Source: Gilliamella sp. ESL0443 | Lineage (GTDB): Bacteria > Pseudomonadota > Gammaproteobacteria > Enterobacterales > Orbaceae | Length of the DNA: 64,000 nt | Assembly (NCBI RefSeq): GCF_019469165.1 | Contig: NZ_CP048263.1 | Span: 1,426,001-1,490,000 of the forward strand | Reading direction: 5' to 3' | In this document: in pieces, positions 57,437-64,000 of the stretch | Position numbering within the stretch: position 1 is the stretch's first letter | Layout: the number at the start of each line of letters is the position of its first letter | The notes under the pieces: generated by a model | What the model was told of the DNA's origin: nothing | The model's input: only the letters and a program-made list of their open reading frames with translations | Database searches by the model: none | Translations under genes and position numbers: made by a program

Positions 57437-58741
57437 TTACTCAACTAATTGCGGAGTAATAAAAATCACTAATTCCCTTTTTTGATTTTTTTTAGCATTA
57501 TATTTAAAGGCATTCCCAATAATTGGCACTTGAGCAAGACCAGGTACTTTCTTTTTCCCATTACTATTAACTTGCTGAAAAATTCCACCCAAAACCACGG
57601 TTTCACCATCTTTAACTTTCACTTGAGTTTTAATTTCTTGCGTTTCAATGGCTAAAGCTTCTCCCCCATCACGGCGCTTAATCGAACGACCCGTAGTATT
57701 TTGTGTGATATATAAATCCAAAATCATTTGTTTATCAGCAACAATTTTAGGCGTAACTTTTAAACCTAATACCGCTTGTTTAAATTCAATGGATGTCGAA
57801 CCATTCCCCCCCGTTGACACTTCGTACGGAATCTCTGTTCCCTGCTTAATCGATGCCATATTTTGATTTGCAGTTAATAAATTCGGACTAGCAATAATTT
57901 CTAACTGATTTTCTGATTCTAATGCTGAAAGTTCCAAATTCAACAAACTACCAGAAAGTTTAGCTAAATTAAAACCCGCAGAAGAAGAAGGATTAACGAC
58001 CCCAAGGTCAACATCCAGCTGATTAAAAAATTGTGAAGATTTACCCAAATATCCCCATTTAATCCCTAACTCCTCCATACTCTCATCGCTCATAGTGACA
58101 ATATGGGCCGAGATATGGACTTGTGGAATGGGTTGATCCAAAGCCTTAACTAACTTCTTAATATCCGCAAATTGTTTGGTCATATCAGTAATAAGCACTG
58201 AATTGGTTCGCTTATCAACTATCGCCTTACCGCGTTCAGATAATAATCCTTGTTGCTGGATGGTTTCTACTAAATTATTAGGATCGCCATGTTTAATCGG
58301 AATGGTTAACAAAGTTAACGGCTGATTTAATTCCTGTTCCTTCTGCTCTAATAACTCTCTTTGCGCAAGCACCTCCGGCTCAATAGATTTTGAGACAAAC
58401 AAAATGTTGTCTTCAATTTCGGCCTGTAAATTTGCTGAATTTAACACCACCTTTAAAGCTTTTTGCCAATCAACATTCTTAAGTTTGATGGTTTGTTTAG
58501 TTGATATATCATCTATTATCACTAAATTCATCTGCTTATTATCAGCCAGCGCTTGCAAAATAATTGCGACATCCGTTTGATAAAAATTCATTGAAATAAG
58601 ATCATTTGATTCTTTCTTTGCTGAAATGGAAGGCTCAGCCAAACATGGAATTGATAAAAGCATAAGCAAAATCGTCAATTGCCTTAAATTCTTTGCTAAT
58701 TGACTAACTAATTGACTAAATAGTTGGCTAGCTTGATTCAT
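57437..58741 (-). CDS. hofQ: HofQ/ComE/PilQ-type secretin
   Basis: 434 residues. A signal sequence (cleavage near PCLAEPS, about residue 37) precedes an STN/secretin-N region (KNVDWQKALKVVLNSANLQ, about 85-105) and an N1 domain (about 140-205). The C-terminal secretin domain has SPNLLTANQNMASIKQGTEIPYE, VTPKI and VVLGGIFQQ. It forms the outer-membrane channel for type IV pili or DNA uptake. Last gene of the hof operon here. In the related operons of Haemophilus (com) and E. coli it serves competence. Confidence 0.93.
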   Translation of the reverse strand: MNQASQLFSQLVSQLAKNLRQLTILLMLLSIPCLAEPSISAKKESNDLISMNFYQTDVAIILQALADNKQMNLVIIDDISTKQTIKLKNVDWQKALKVVLNSANLQAEIEDNILFVSKSIEPEVLAQRELLEQKEQELNQPLTLLTIPIKHGDPNNLVETIQQQGLLSERGKAIVDKRTNSVLITDMTKQFADIKKLVKALDQPIPQVHISAHIVTMSDESMEELGIKWGYLGKSSQFFNQLDVDLGVVNPSSSAGFNLAKLSGSLLNLELSALESENQLEIIASPNLLTANQNMASIKQGTEIPYEVSTGGNGSTSIEFKQAVLGLKVTPKIVADKQMILDLYITQNTTGRSIKRRDGGEALAIETQEIKTQVKVKDGETVVLGGIFQQVNSNGKKKVPGLAQVPIIGNAFKYNAKKNQKRELVIFITPQLVE

Positions 58742-58770
58742 TAATTACCACCTCAAATATCGATCTCATC

Positions 58771-59124
58771 TTATTTAGTTAACGGCATTGTCCAAAGCAC
58801 TTTATCGTTACAATACTCTGGTAAACTTGCTTGCCATAAAATTTTATCGCTTAACACAGCTTCAATTTCCCAAGGAAACAAAACATGAGGAACATTATTA
58901 TCAGTAATAGCTAACCAATCATTATCTGACGAAAGCCATAATTGCTGATAATTAACGCGTTGAATAGATCCTCTAAATTGCCAAGCCTGAATCTGCATAT
59001 TTAAAAGATCGATTTGTTCTTGGCAACCTAGCTCAATCTTTTGCAAAAAAGGATCGCGATGACCATCAGCATTCACTATGAAACAACACATCATCAATGC
59101 AAAAACAAATAAATAGCGACTCAT
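58771..59124 (-). CDS. HofP-like protein of the competence/pilus operon
   Basis: 117 residues with a signal peptide (MSRYLFVFALMMCCFIVNADG). Mature protein begins HRDPFLQ, a pattern seen in HofP/ComD and PilP-type pilot proteins (DPF near the N terminus). Position between the PilO-like and secretin genes supports a periplasmic secretin-partner role. Its start overlaps the upstream gene by one base. Confidence 0.78.
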   Translation of the reverse strand: MSRYLFVFALMMCCFIVNADGHRDPFLQKIELGCQEQIDLLNMQIQAWQFRGSIQRVNYQQLWLSSDNDWLAITDNNVPHVLFPWEIEAVLSDKILWQASLPEYCNDKVLWTMPLTK

Positions 59125-59594
59125 TACATATCCTTCTTAAACAACAAACTAAATCTAATCCGCAAATAATTATCTTGCTTACCGATTGATAACTGTTGAA
59201 AGTTCAAATAGTAGAAATTTTCGTTAAAATCGCCAATAAATTTCATAAAATCAAAAAATTGCCCATTTAATTCAACATCCCAATAAGTTGCTGAATCATT
59301 TTGTTCCAGTTTGAACGACATCAACTTCAAATGATGACGATCAATAGCGTTAGCAAGTTCATGCTCGGTTATCAAAGTTAGCGAACTATTTTTAGCAGCA
59401 TGATAACGTTCAATTCTTGCTTGAAGCATTTCAATTTCAACTTGCTTTTCTTGATACAACGCCATTTGCTGATCAGCTTGTTGCTTTAAGTCCTGAATAA
59501 AAAATTGATAACCAATAAAAAACAGTGTTAACGGTAATAAAATACAAACTAAGTATTGTTGCCAAATCGGCCTCTCTAGAAAGTCGTTATTCAT
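59124..59594 (-). CDS. HofO/ComC (PilO-like) inner-membrane protein
   Basis: 156 residues. One membrane span (about 13-30, YLVCILLPLTLFFIGYQF) is followed by a periplasmic coiled coil (about 33-65) and a small ferredoxin-like domain, the PilO layout. It pairs with the PilN-like part of the preceding gene and overlaps it by 8 bases. Confidence 0.8.
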   Translation of the reverse strand: MNNDFLERPIWQQYLVCILLPLTLFFIGYQFFIQDLKQQADQQMALYQEKQVEIEMLQARIERYHAAKNSSLTLITEHELANAIDRHHLKLMSFKLEQNDSATYWDVELNGQFFDFMKFIGDFNENFYYLNFQQLSIGKQDNYLRIRFSLLFKKDM

Positions 59595-60486
59595 TCAACT
59601 CAATATCCATTTGAAAAAACAAACTATCCTGACTTTTCTCGATATTTTTTACCTGACTTTTCGTCACATTTGCAGAAAGTTGCTGATTAAAATTGATAAT
59701 ATCCACATAATTGACACTACGACCGGTAATTTTAATTTTTTCAGGCTCATATTCGTACAGATTTAACCAAATCGTTGCTGGTAGTTTGTTAGAAAGCATT
59801 TGTAGCGACTGTTGGATCTGTTTTTGACTTGGTGAAGGATTAGGAATATAAGATTCAGCCAACAACTCTTGTTGCAACACTTGTTGAGCAGATAATTGTT
59901 GAGAATAGTGTTCGATATCTGACTGCGTGTTCATCAAAAGATAAAAAAAATAACAGGTCAACCCCCCGATAAAATTAATAACAAAAAGAAGTAACTTGAA
60001 TTGGTGCTGTTTTGCCTTTTGTTTTCGCCATGGTAGAAAGTTAAATGAACTATTTTCAAAATGACTACCAACGAATGTTACTCCATATTTTTGGAACAAA
60101 TCTAACCAGCCATTAACCGTTTTACGCTCACAAATAGCAATCATTAATGTTTTAGGTGAAATGGATACATAATCAAAAAAAAGCTGATTGCCAGATTGTT
60201 GGAAAAGTTTATATAGGGATGCTTCAACATAACTAGTCAATTCGCTTACCGTCAGTTTAACATCGGGATAAGTGGTTTTTTGATACTGTACAAAATCATC
60301 ACTTAAATTTAATTCAATTGACGTTAATCTTGGTAGTTTTAGATTATGCATAAACTGATCGATATCAGCCAAATCTTGATAAACGATAAAATCCTTATTC
60401 ACCTTCCCGCTTGATTCGACTAACTGATAGTGCAGTTTTGTGGGTTCGATAAAAATTACTACGCGACTTTTATTAAAAACCATCAT
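59587..60486 (-). CDS. Fused HofM-HofN (PilM-PilN)-like protein
   Basis: 299 residues from the ATG at 60486; the frame opens at a TTG at 60507. Residues about 1-145 look like a shortened PilM/HofM actin-like part (VVIFIEPTKLHYQLVESS, ELTSYVEASLYKLF). Residues 148-154 read FNFLPWR, the N-terminal signature of PilN. A membrane span (about 161-184) and a periplasmic helical and ferredoxin-like region follow, as in PilN/HofN. There is no start codon at the junction, so both parts are one polypeptide. First gene of the operon. In E. coli hofM and hofN are separate, and HofM is about 260 residues. Confidence 0.78.
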   Translation of the reverse strand: MMVFNKSRVVIFIEPTKLHYQLVESSGKVNKDFIVYQDLADIDQFMHNLKLPRLTSIELNLSDDFVQYQKTTYPDVKLTVSELTSYVEASLYKLFQQSGNQLFFDYVSISPKTLMIAICERKTVNGWLDLFQKYGVTFVGSHFENSSFNFLPWRKQKAKQHQFKLLLFVINFIGGLTCYFFYLLMNTQSDIEHYSQQLSAQQVLQQELLAESYIPNPSPSQKQIQQSLQMLSNKLPATIWLNLYEYEPEKIKITGRSVNYVDIINFNQQLSANVTKSQVKNIEKSQDSLFFQMDIELNE

Positions 60487-60635
60487 ACTAAATAGATTGA
60501 AAAACAATATCGCCCAATCTTAATCACAATTATCTAGATTCAAACCTACAAAATCCATTTTTGCGAAGTATCATCCAAAAAATGACTAAAATTACACCGA
60601 ACAGGGCTAAATTTTAGGAAAAGTAAAAAAAAAGG

Positions 60636-60663
60636 TTGACTGAAATAAGACACGCCTTATAAT
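60636..60663 (+). promoter_or_regulatory. Promoter of the tRNA-Val-Val-Lys operon
   Basis: TTGACT at 60636-60641 and a perfect TATAAT at 60658-60663, 16-base spacer, 18 bases before the first tRNA. Confidence 0.82.
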
Positions 60664-60680
60664 GCACATCCACACGGTAA

Positions 60681-60756
60681 GGGTGATTAGCTCAGTTGGG
60701 AGAGCACCTCCCTTACAAGGAGGGGGTCACTGGTTCGAACCCGGTATCACCCACCA
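60681..60756 (+). tRNA. tRNA-Val (TAC), copy 1
   Basis: 76 bases with encoded CCA. Acceptor stem GGGTGAT/ATCACCC, anticodon TAC in CTTACAA, T-arm GTTCGAAC. Identical to the next tRNA. Confidence 0.97.
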
Positions 60757-60789
60757 ATTCTTACCGTGAAGTTTTCGAAAGAAACATTG

Positions 60790-60865
60790 GGGTGATTAGC
60801 TCAGTTGGGAGAGCACCTCCCTTACAAGGAGGGGGTCACTGGTTCGAACCCGGTATCACCCACCA
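60790..60865 (+). tRNA. tRNA-Val (TAC), copy 2
   Basis: 76 bases, identical to copy 1, separated by 33 bases. A recent tandem duplication or homogenised pair. Confidence 0.97.
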
Positions 60866-60882
60866 CTTACTACTTATTTTAT

Positions 60883-60958
60883 GGGTTGTTAGCTCAGTCG
60901 GTAGAGCAGCGGACTTTTAATCCGTTTGTCGAGCGTTCGAATCGCTCACGACCCACCA
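60883..60958 (+). tRNA. tRNA-Lys (TTT)
   Basis: 76 bases with encoded CCA. Acceptor GGGTTGT/ACGACCC, anticodon TTT in CTTTTAA, T-arm CGTTCGAAT. Seventeen bases after the second tRNA-Val, so probably one transcript; a T-run follows. Confidence 0.97.
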
Positions 60959-61127
60959 TTTTTTCTCTCTTGTCAAAACATCATTAATTAAACGCATCAT
61001 TCAATATATTTATTATTTACCTCAAAAAATTTCGCTGAAGCGTCCCTTCAAAAGAAAAATAAAAGAAATAAGTGAGAACTGTTGATTAAAGATAAAATTA
61101 ATAGAGAAAATGATTTAACGCAAAACA

Positions 61128-61149
61128 GCTATTGCCTTTAGGCAATAGC
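61128..61149 (-). terminator. Hairpin terminator on the minus strand
   Basis: GCTATTGCC (61128-61136) pairs perfectly with GGCAATAGC (61141-61149) around TTTA. On the minus strand it is followed by TGTTTTG. It would end transcripts from the exporter gene at 61423 and the small frame at 61184. Confidence 0.65.
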
Positions 61150-61183
61150 ATTAAATAAAACGACATATAAAAGGTCCAAACGA

Positions 61184-61372
61184 CTAACGGGTTACTCCAT
61201 AACCTAACGGATAGAGCGCCTTCATATCGTTTGGTAAATCAGAAGATTGTTTGATAACACTATCCATTGAATCTGGTAATGCAATTGGCAATTTAGCATT
61301 ATAAGGTTTGCTATCAAATAAACGTTTAAATAGCACCTCATCTTTTAATACCAAAATTTGCAACGATAGCAA
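61184..61372 (-). pseudogene. Short frame of unknown origin, possible gene remnant
   Basis: An open frame of 62 residues beginning only at a TTG, without a clear ribosome binding site, ending LPNDMKALYPLGYGVTR. The C-terminal half reads like a real protein, and a minus-strand terminator follows 35 bases later. I recognise no family. It may be the 3' remnant of a decayed gene. The rest of the tRNA-Lys to exporter gap (60959-61183) shows nothing else. Confidence 0.3.
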
Positions 61373-61422
61373 TGAGAAAAAACGAACAGATTAATAGAAA
61401 ATGTAACGCCAAAAACGTCACA

Positions 61423-62049
61423 TTATTGACCACAAATCACATAAACAATAAGTCGATAAGCAATATAAAACATCACCAGCCCAACAACCGAATCCAATAT
61501 AACCCACATCCTTTTTTGCCTAAATAGAGGCGTAAGCAACCTAGCGCCATACCCAATACCAAAAAACCAAATAAATGACACACAAACTGCACCAATTAAA
61601 AACGCCCATTTTTGCTCAGTAGAAAACGTACCGGCAATCCCACCAACTATTACCACTGTATCCAAATAAACATGAGGATTAAGTAAAGTCACCGCAATTG
61701 TCGACAAAATCACTTTTGTTAAAGAACTCTTTCGTTGCTCGGCAGAATCAACCTGCATACTGCTATCACCTATCACTGCGCTTTTAAATGCATTAAATCC
61801 ATACCAAAGCAAAAACAATGCACCAAAGATGGCTAATGAATTAGTAATTATAGGATAACGACTAATAAAAGCCCCCACGCCCCATATACCAATAGTCATC
61901 AAAGCGAAATCACAAAAAAAACAGATGGCAGCAACAAAAAAGATATGATTTTTTAACAACCCTTGCTTAAGCACAAACAAATTTTGCGCGCCAATAGCAA
62001 TAATTAAACTCGCTGAAATCATCGCGCCACGTAAAATATCGGTCAGCAT
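61423..62049 (-). CDS. LysE/ArgO-family amino acid exporter
   Basis: 208 residues, about six membrane segments. ILRGAMISASLIIAIGAQNLFVLKQGL is the LysE/ArgO signature, and VTLLNPHVYLDTVVIVGGIAGTF is the second conserved block (NPxxxLD). It exports basic amino acids such as arginine or lysine. No LysG/ArgP-type regulator is adjacent. Confidence 0.9.
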   Translation of the reverse strand: MLTDILRGAMISASLIIAIGAQNLFVLKQGLLKNHIFFVAAICFFCDFALMTIGIWGVGAFISRYPIITNSLAIFGALFLLWYGFNAFKSAVIGDSSMQVDSAEQRKSSLTKVILSTIAVTLLNPHVYLDTVVIVGGIAGTFSTEQKWAFLIGAVCVSFIWFFGIGYGARLLTPLFRQKRMWVILDSVVGLVMFYIAYRLIVYVICGQ

Positions 62050-62192
62050 TAAACCTAAAATCCTTAATCAACGAAAAGTAAGCATTATACAAAAACAATA
62101 AAGAATTTTGTATCAAAACCAAGAATTATTACGCACTTATAAAAAACAGTTATAATTATCCTCCTGAATAAAAAAATAAAAAAGTACAAGAA

Positions 62193-62993
62193 ATGGTTGT
62201 CGAATTTATAATCTTCTTAATGATAGGCGCATTTGCGGGATTGCTAGCAGGTATATTTGGCGTGGGTGGTGGATCGTTAATTGTACCTGCATTAATTATA
62301 GTACTTAATCACTTTAATCATGGTGGAGAATGGATAAACCACATCGCCGTCGCCTCATCGCTTGCCACAATTATTGGCACCAGCTTATCATCAAGTTGGG
62401 TTCAGAATAAAAATCATAATATCCAATGGTCGATTCTAAAAAAGATGGTGTTAGGATGCATGATTGGCACGATGGGCGGATCGTATATGACACCTTATAT
62501 TCCCGGTGTTTGGTTAAAATGGATTTTTATCGTTTTTCTTATCTACACCGGAAGTAAATTTATTCTCAAAAGCACCAATGTCGCCCAAAATCGAAACGCT
62601 GTATCATTTCATGACACGATTTATATCATTATTGGTGGACTAATTGGCGTGTTTGCAGCCCTAGTTGGTGTCGGTGGGGGTGTATTGGTGGTTCCTTTCT
62701 TAAAAAAATGCGGGGTAGATATACGTAAAGCGATTGGCACCTCTGCAGCATTTACCTTACCGGTAGCGCTTGGCGGAACGATTGGCTACATTATTGCAGG
62801 ATGGAATATTGAAGAATTACCAGAATATAGTTTAGGCTTTGTCTATCTACCAGCAGTAATATCCATTATGATCACCAGTATCCCCATGGCAAAAATGGGT
62901 GTTCAAATTGCACAACGATTATCGATAAATAAATTGATAAAATACTTTGGTATCTTTTTATTGCTAATAGCTATAAAGCTTATAATTTCGTGA
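62193..62993 (+). CDS. TSUP-family (TauE/SafE) permease
   Basis: 266 residues, about eight membrane spans in two homologous halves. Each half begins with the family motif: GAFAGLLAGIFGVGGGSLIVPAL near 12-34 and GGLIGVFAALVGVGGGVLVVPFL near 148-170. Members export or import sulfite, sulfoacetate or related sulfur compounds, and the substrate here is unknown. It resembles YfcA-type members. Its relation to the sulfur chemistry of the DMSP block is only suggestive, since they are 11 kb apart. Confidence 0.88.
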   Translation: MVVEFIIFLMIGAFAGLLAGIFGVGGGSLIVPALIIVLNHFNHGGEWINHIAVASSLATIIGTSLSSSWVQNKNHNIQWSILKKMVLGCMIGTMGGSYMTPYIPGVWLKWIFIVFLIYTGSKFILKSTNVAQNRNAVSFHDTIYIIIGGLIGVFAALVGVGGGVLVVPFLKKCGVDIRKAIGTSAAFTLPVALGGTIGYIIAGWNIEELPEYSLGFVYLPAVISIMITSIPMAKMGVQIAQRLSINKLIKYFGIFLLLIAIKLIIS

Positions 62994-63050
62994 TTTGAAG
63001 CTTCAAAAACCCCGCTCCTCAACTTTTTTTAAAAATAAGGCAAAAATAAA

Positions 63051-63064
63051 CCCGCCTAAGCGGG
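63051..63064 (-). terminator. Rho-independent terminator of the adhesin-like gene
   Basis: CCCGCCTAAGCGGG forms a hairpin with five G-C pairs. On the minus strand it is followed by TTTATTTTTG. It lies about 125 bases past the stop of the gene at 63188. Confidence 0.8.
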
Positions 63065-63187
63065 TGATTCAAGCGTCGATAAGCCACAAAATCCTTTTTA
63101 TCGCGTTGGTTGTGACTTCAAGTCTGCTATCAATTAATAACCTTTTTTCTATTCCAATTCCCTTAAAAATTAGGATGTAAAAAATAG

Positions 63188-64000
63188 TTAAGGTACAACA
63201 CAAAGCATACCAGCTTTTGTATCATATAATCGCGCCACTTTTGCAAGACCTGTGCCTAAATGCACTACAATCGAATTGCTACCTAACTTATTACGAGTCA
63301 CATACCAATCGTTGTAGAAATTGGCTCCAGAGTATAGGTACACAGTGCCCCACTCTGACAAGAGCCCTGCACCAATTCGTCGCTGAAAATGATTACCTGA
63401 TGATGATGGGGTAGCACCTAAGCCATCAAAATTTGCATTAGTTAAATCCCTTACCGTCACAACTTTATAACCTCCTATTTTTTTACACAACGCACTTAAT
63501 TCATCCAGTTTATTAACCCCATCACCGTTATTAACAAACCACTTATTTAACACAAAACCATACTTAACAACTTCGTTACCTCGACTGTCACGACCAATTA
63601 ACTCGAAGGTCTGGGGTAGAGTCGGCTTAGCTATACGATTAGGATTCTTAGAATGCCATTGAGATGGCGGAATTACTGGACCGGTTAATGTAACGCGTAG
63701 AGTGGTATTGTTTAAATAGTACATATTCGCGGTTATACCCTCTCGTGAAACAGGCGCCCATGACAGCGGACCCACACCACCAATATCCAAATCAAAGTAC
63801 AAACCATGAGCACCCGTTGTAGGAAAATTTAAGTTATAAGATGATGGGGATGTTGACTGAATCCGAAAACCTTTATTACTGTCCCACAACCAATCTGGAC
63901 CATTGTACTCTCTTCTCTCATGAACAACATTTGGCTTAACAAAACAAATCGCTGGCGGTAAATTAGGTTTAACATAATATGTTACATTTCCAGCACCATA
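63188..64000 (-). CDS. Large surface adhesin/invasin-like protein, C-terminal part (5' end beyond window)
   Basis: The minus-strand frame is open from base 64000 down to the stop at 63188, giving 270 residues with no true start inside the window (the apparent start at 63889 is an internal TTG). The segment is Tyr/Gly/Asn-rich with GNVTYYVKPNLPPAICF, a central block with FYNDWYVTRN, and two or three Cys (CKK, MLCVVP). It looks like the C-terminal domain of an inverse-autotransporter or Ig-repeat adhesin. No membrane anchor is visible at this end, as expected if the barrel is N-terminal. The function is inferred from general appearance. Confidence 0.55.
   Translation of the reverse strand, partial: YGAGNVTYYVKPNLPPAICFVKPNVVHERREYNGPDWLWDSNKGFRIQSTSPSSYNLNFPTTGAHGLYFDLDIGGVGPLSWAPVSREGITANMYYLNNTTLRVTLTGPVIPPSQWHSKNPNRIAKPTLPQTFELIGRDSRGNEVVKYGFVLNKWFVNNGDGVNKLDELSALCKKIGGYKVVTVRDLTNANFDGLGATPSSSGNHFQRRIGAGLLSEWGTVYLYSGANFYNDWYVTRNKLGSNSIVVHLGTGLAKVARLYDTKAGMLCVVP

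Noticed and set aside
60696-60987. Frames through the tRNA-Val/Lys cluster with repeated GEHLPYKEGV-type peptide
   Set aside because: Translation of duplicated tRNA genes, not protein.
62995-63180. 61-codon plus-strand frame after the TSUP gene
   Set aside because: Spans the minus-strand terminator hairpin, lacks a Shine-Dalgarno and has no recognisable sequence.

Overview
The window is AT-rich throughout (about one third G+C by eye). Its conserved blocks are gammaproteobacterial: hinT-lpoB-nagZ, rpsF-priB-rpsR-rplI, rsmD-yhhL, and a hof/com-type secretin operon. Together with the lactose/cellobiose-type PTS operon and a large autotransporter, this suggests Orbaceae, probably Gilliamella or a relative. 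The taxonomic call is inference.

Layout. (1) 1-11637: surface-polysaccharide cluster on the minus strand. It holds dTDP-rhamnose genes (rfbBADC), glycosyltransferases and a second nucleotide-sugar branch (FdtA-like ketoisomerase, FdtB-like aminotransferase). The expected hexapeptide acetyltransferase is not seen in that branch; an FkbH-like protein, a stand-alone acyl carrier protein and a GNAT-VOC fusion are present instead. (2) 11754-16773: conserved core: TyrR-like regulator, nagZ, lpoB, hinT, then the ribosomal rpsF operon. (3) 16839-22966: lic-type beta-glucoside PTS operon with its own PRD activator. (4) 23131-26462: a broken YciI-like gene, chaB, an acuI paralogue and sstT. (5) 26667-42745: a 1468-residue autotransporter, two tandem 1124-residue WGR-domain paralogues, and a three-gene operon of helical, membrane and Ser-tailed proteins of unknown function. 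(6) 44065-51366: a periplasmic DddY-like DMSP lyase facing acuI, a three-domain NADH:acrylate (or fumarate) reductase, a cytoplasmic ApbE flavin transferase and an AcuR-like TetR regulator. (7) 51871-60507: tRNA-Gly, yhhL, rsmD, mrcA, ygfX, tusA, yigL and the hof operon. (8) 60681-64000: two tRNA-Val, one tRNA-Lys, a LysE/ArgO exporter, a TSUP permease and the 3' end of an adhesin-like gene.

The most interesting system is block 6. DMSP would be cleaved in the periplasm to dimethyl sulfide and acrylate. Acrylate would then be removed by NADH-dependent reduction (three-domain flavoprotein matured by the cytoplasmic ApbE) and, after CoA activation, by AcuI. Palindromes of form TAGAC-N5-GTCTA lie upstream of both divisions of the locus: one before dddY, and two over the acuI promoter, placed around its -10 box. 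This looks like an AcuR-type regulon. The block lies directly downstream of the 3' end of tRNA-Gly, and a 12-base copy of that tRNA end recurs in the same orientation at its far side, which suggests a tRNA-targeted insertion whose integrase has been lost.

The second system of interest is the FkbH/ACP/GNAT-VOC set in block 1. It could make and transfer an unusual acyl group (perhaps glyceryl-derived) onto a dTDP-3-amino-3,6-dideoxyhexose.
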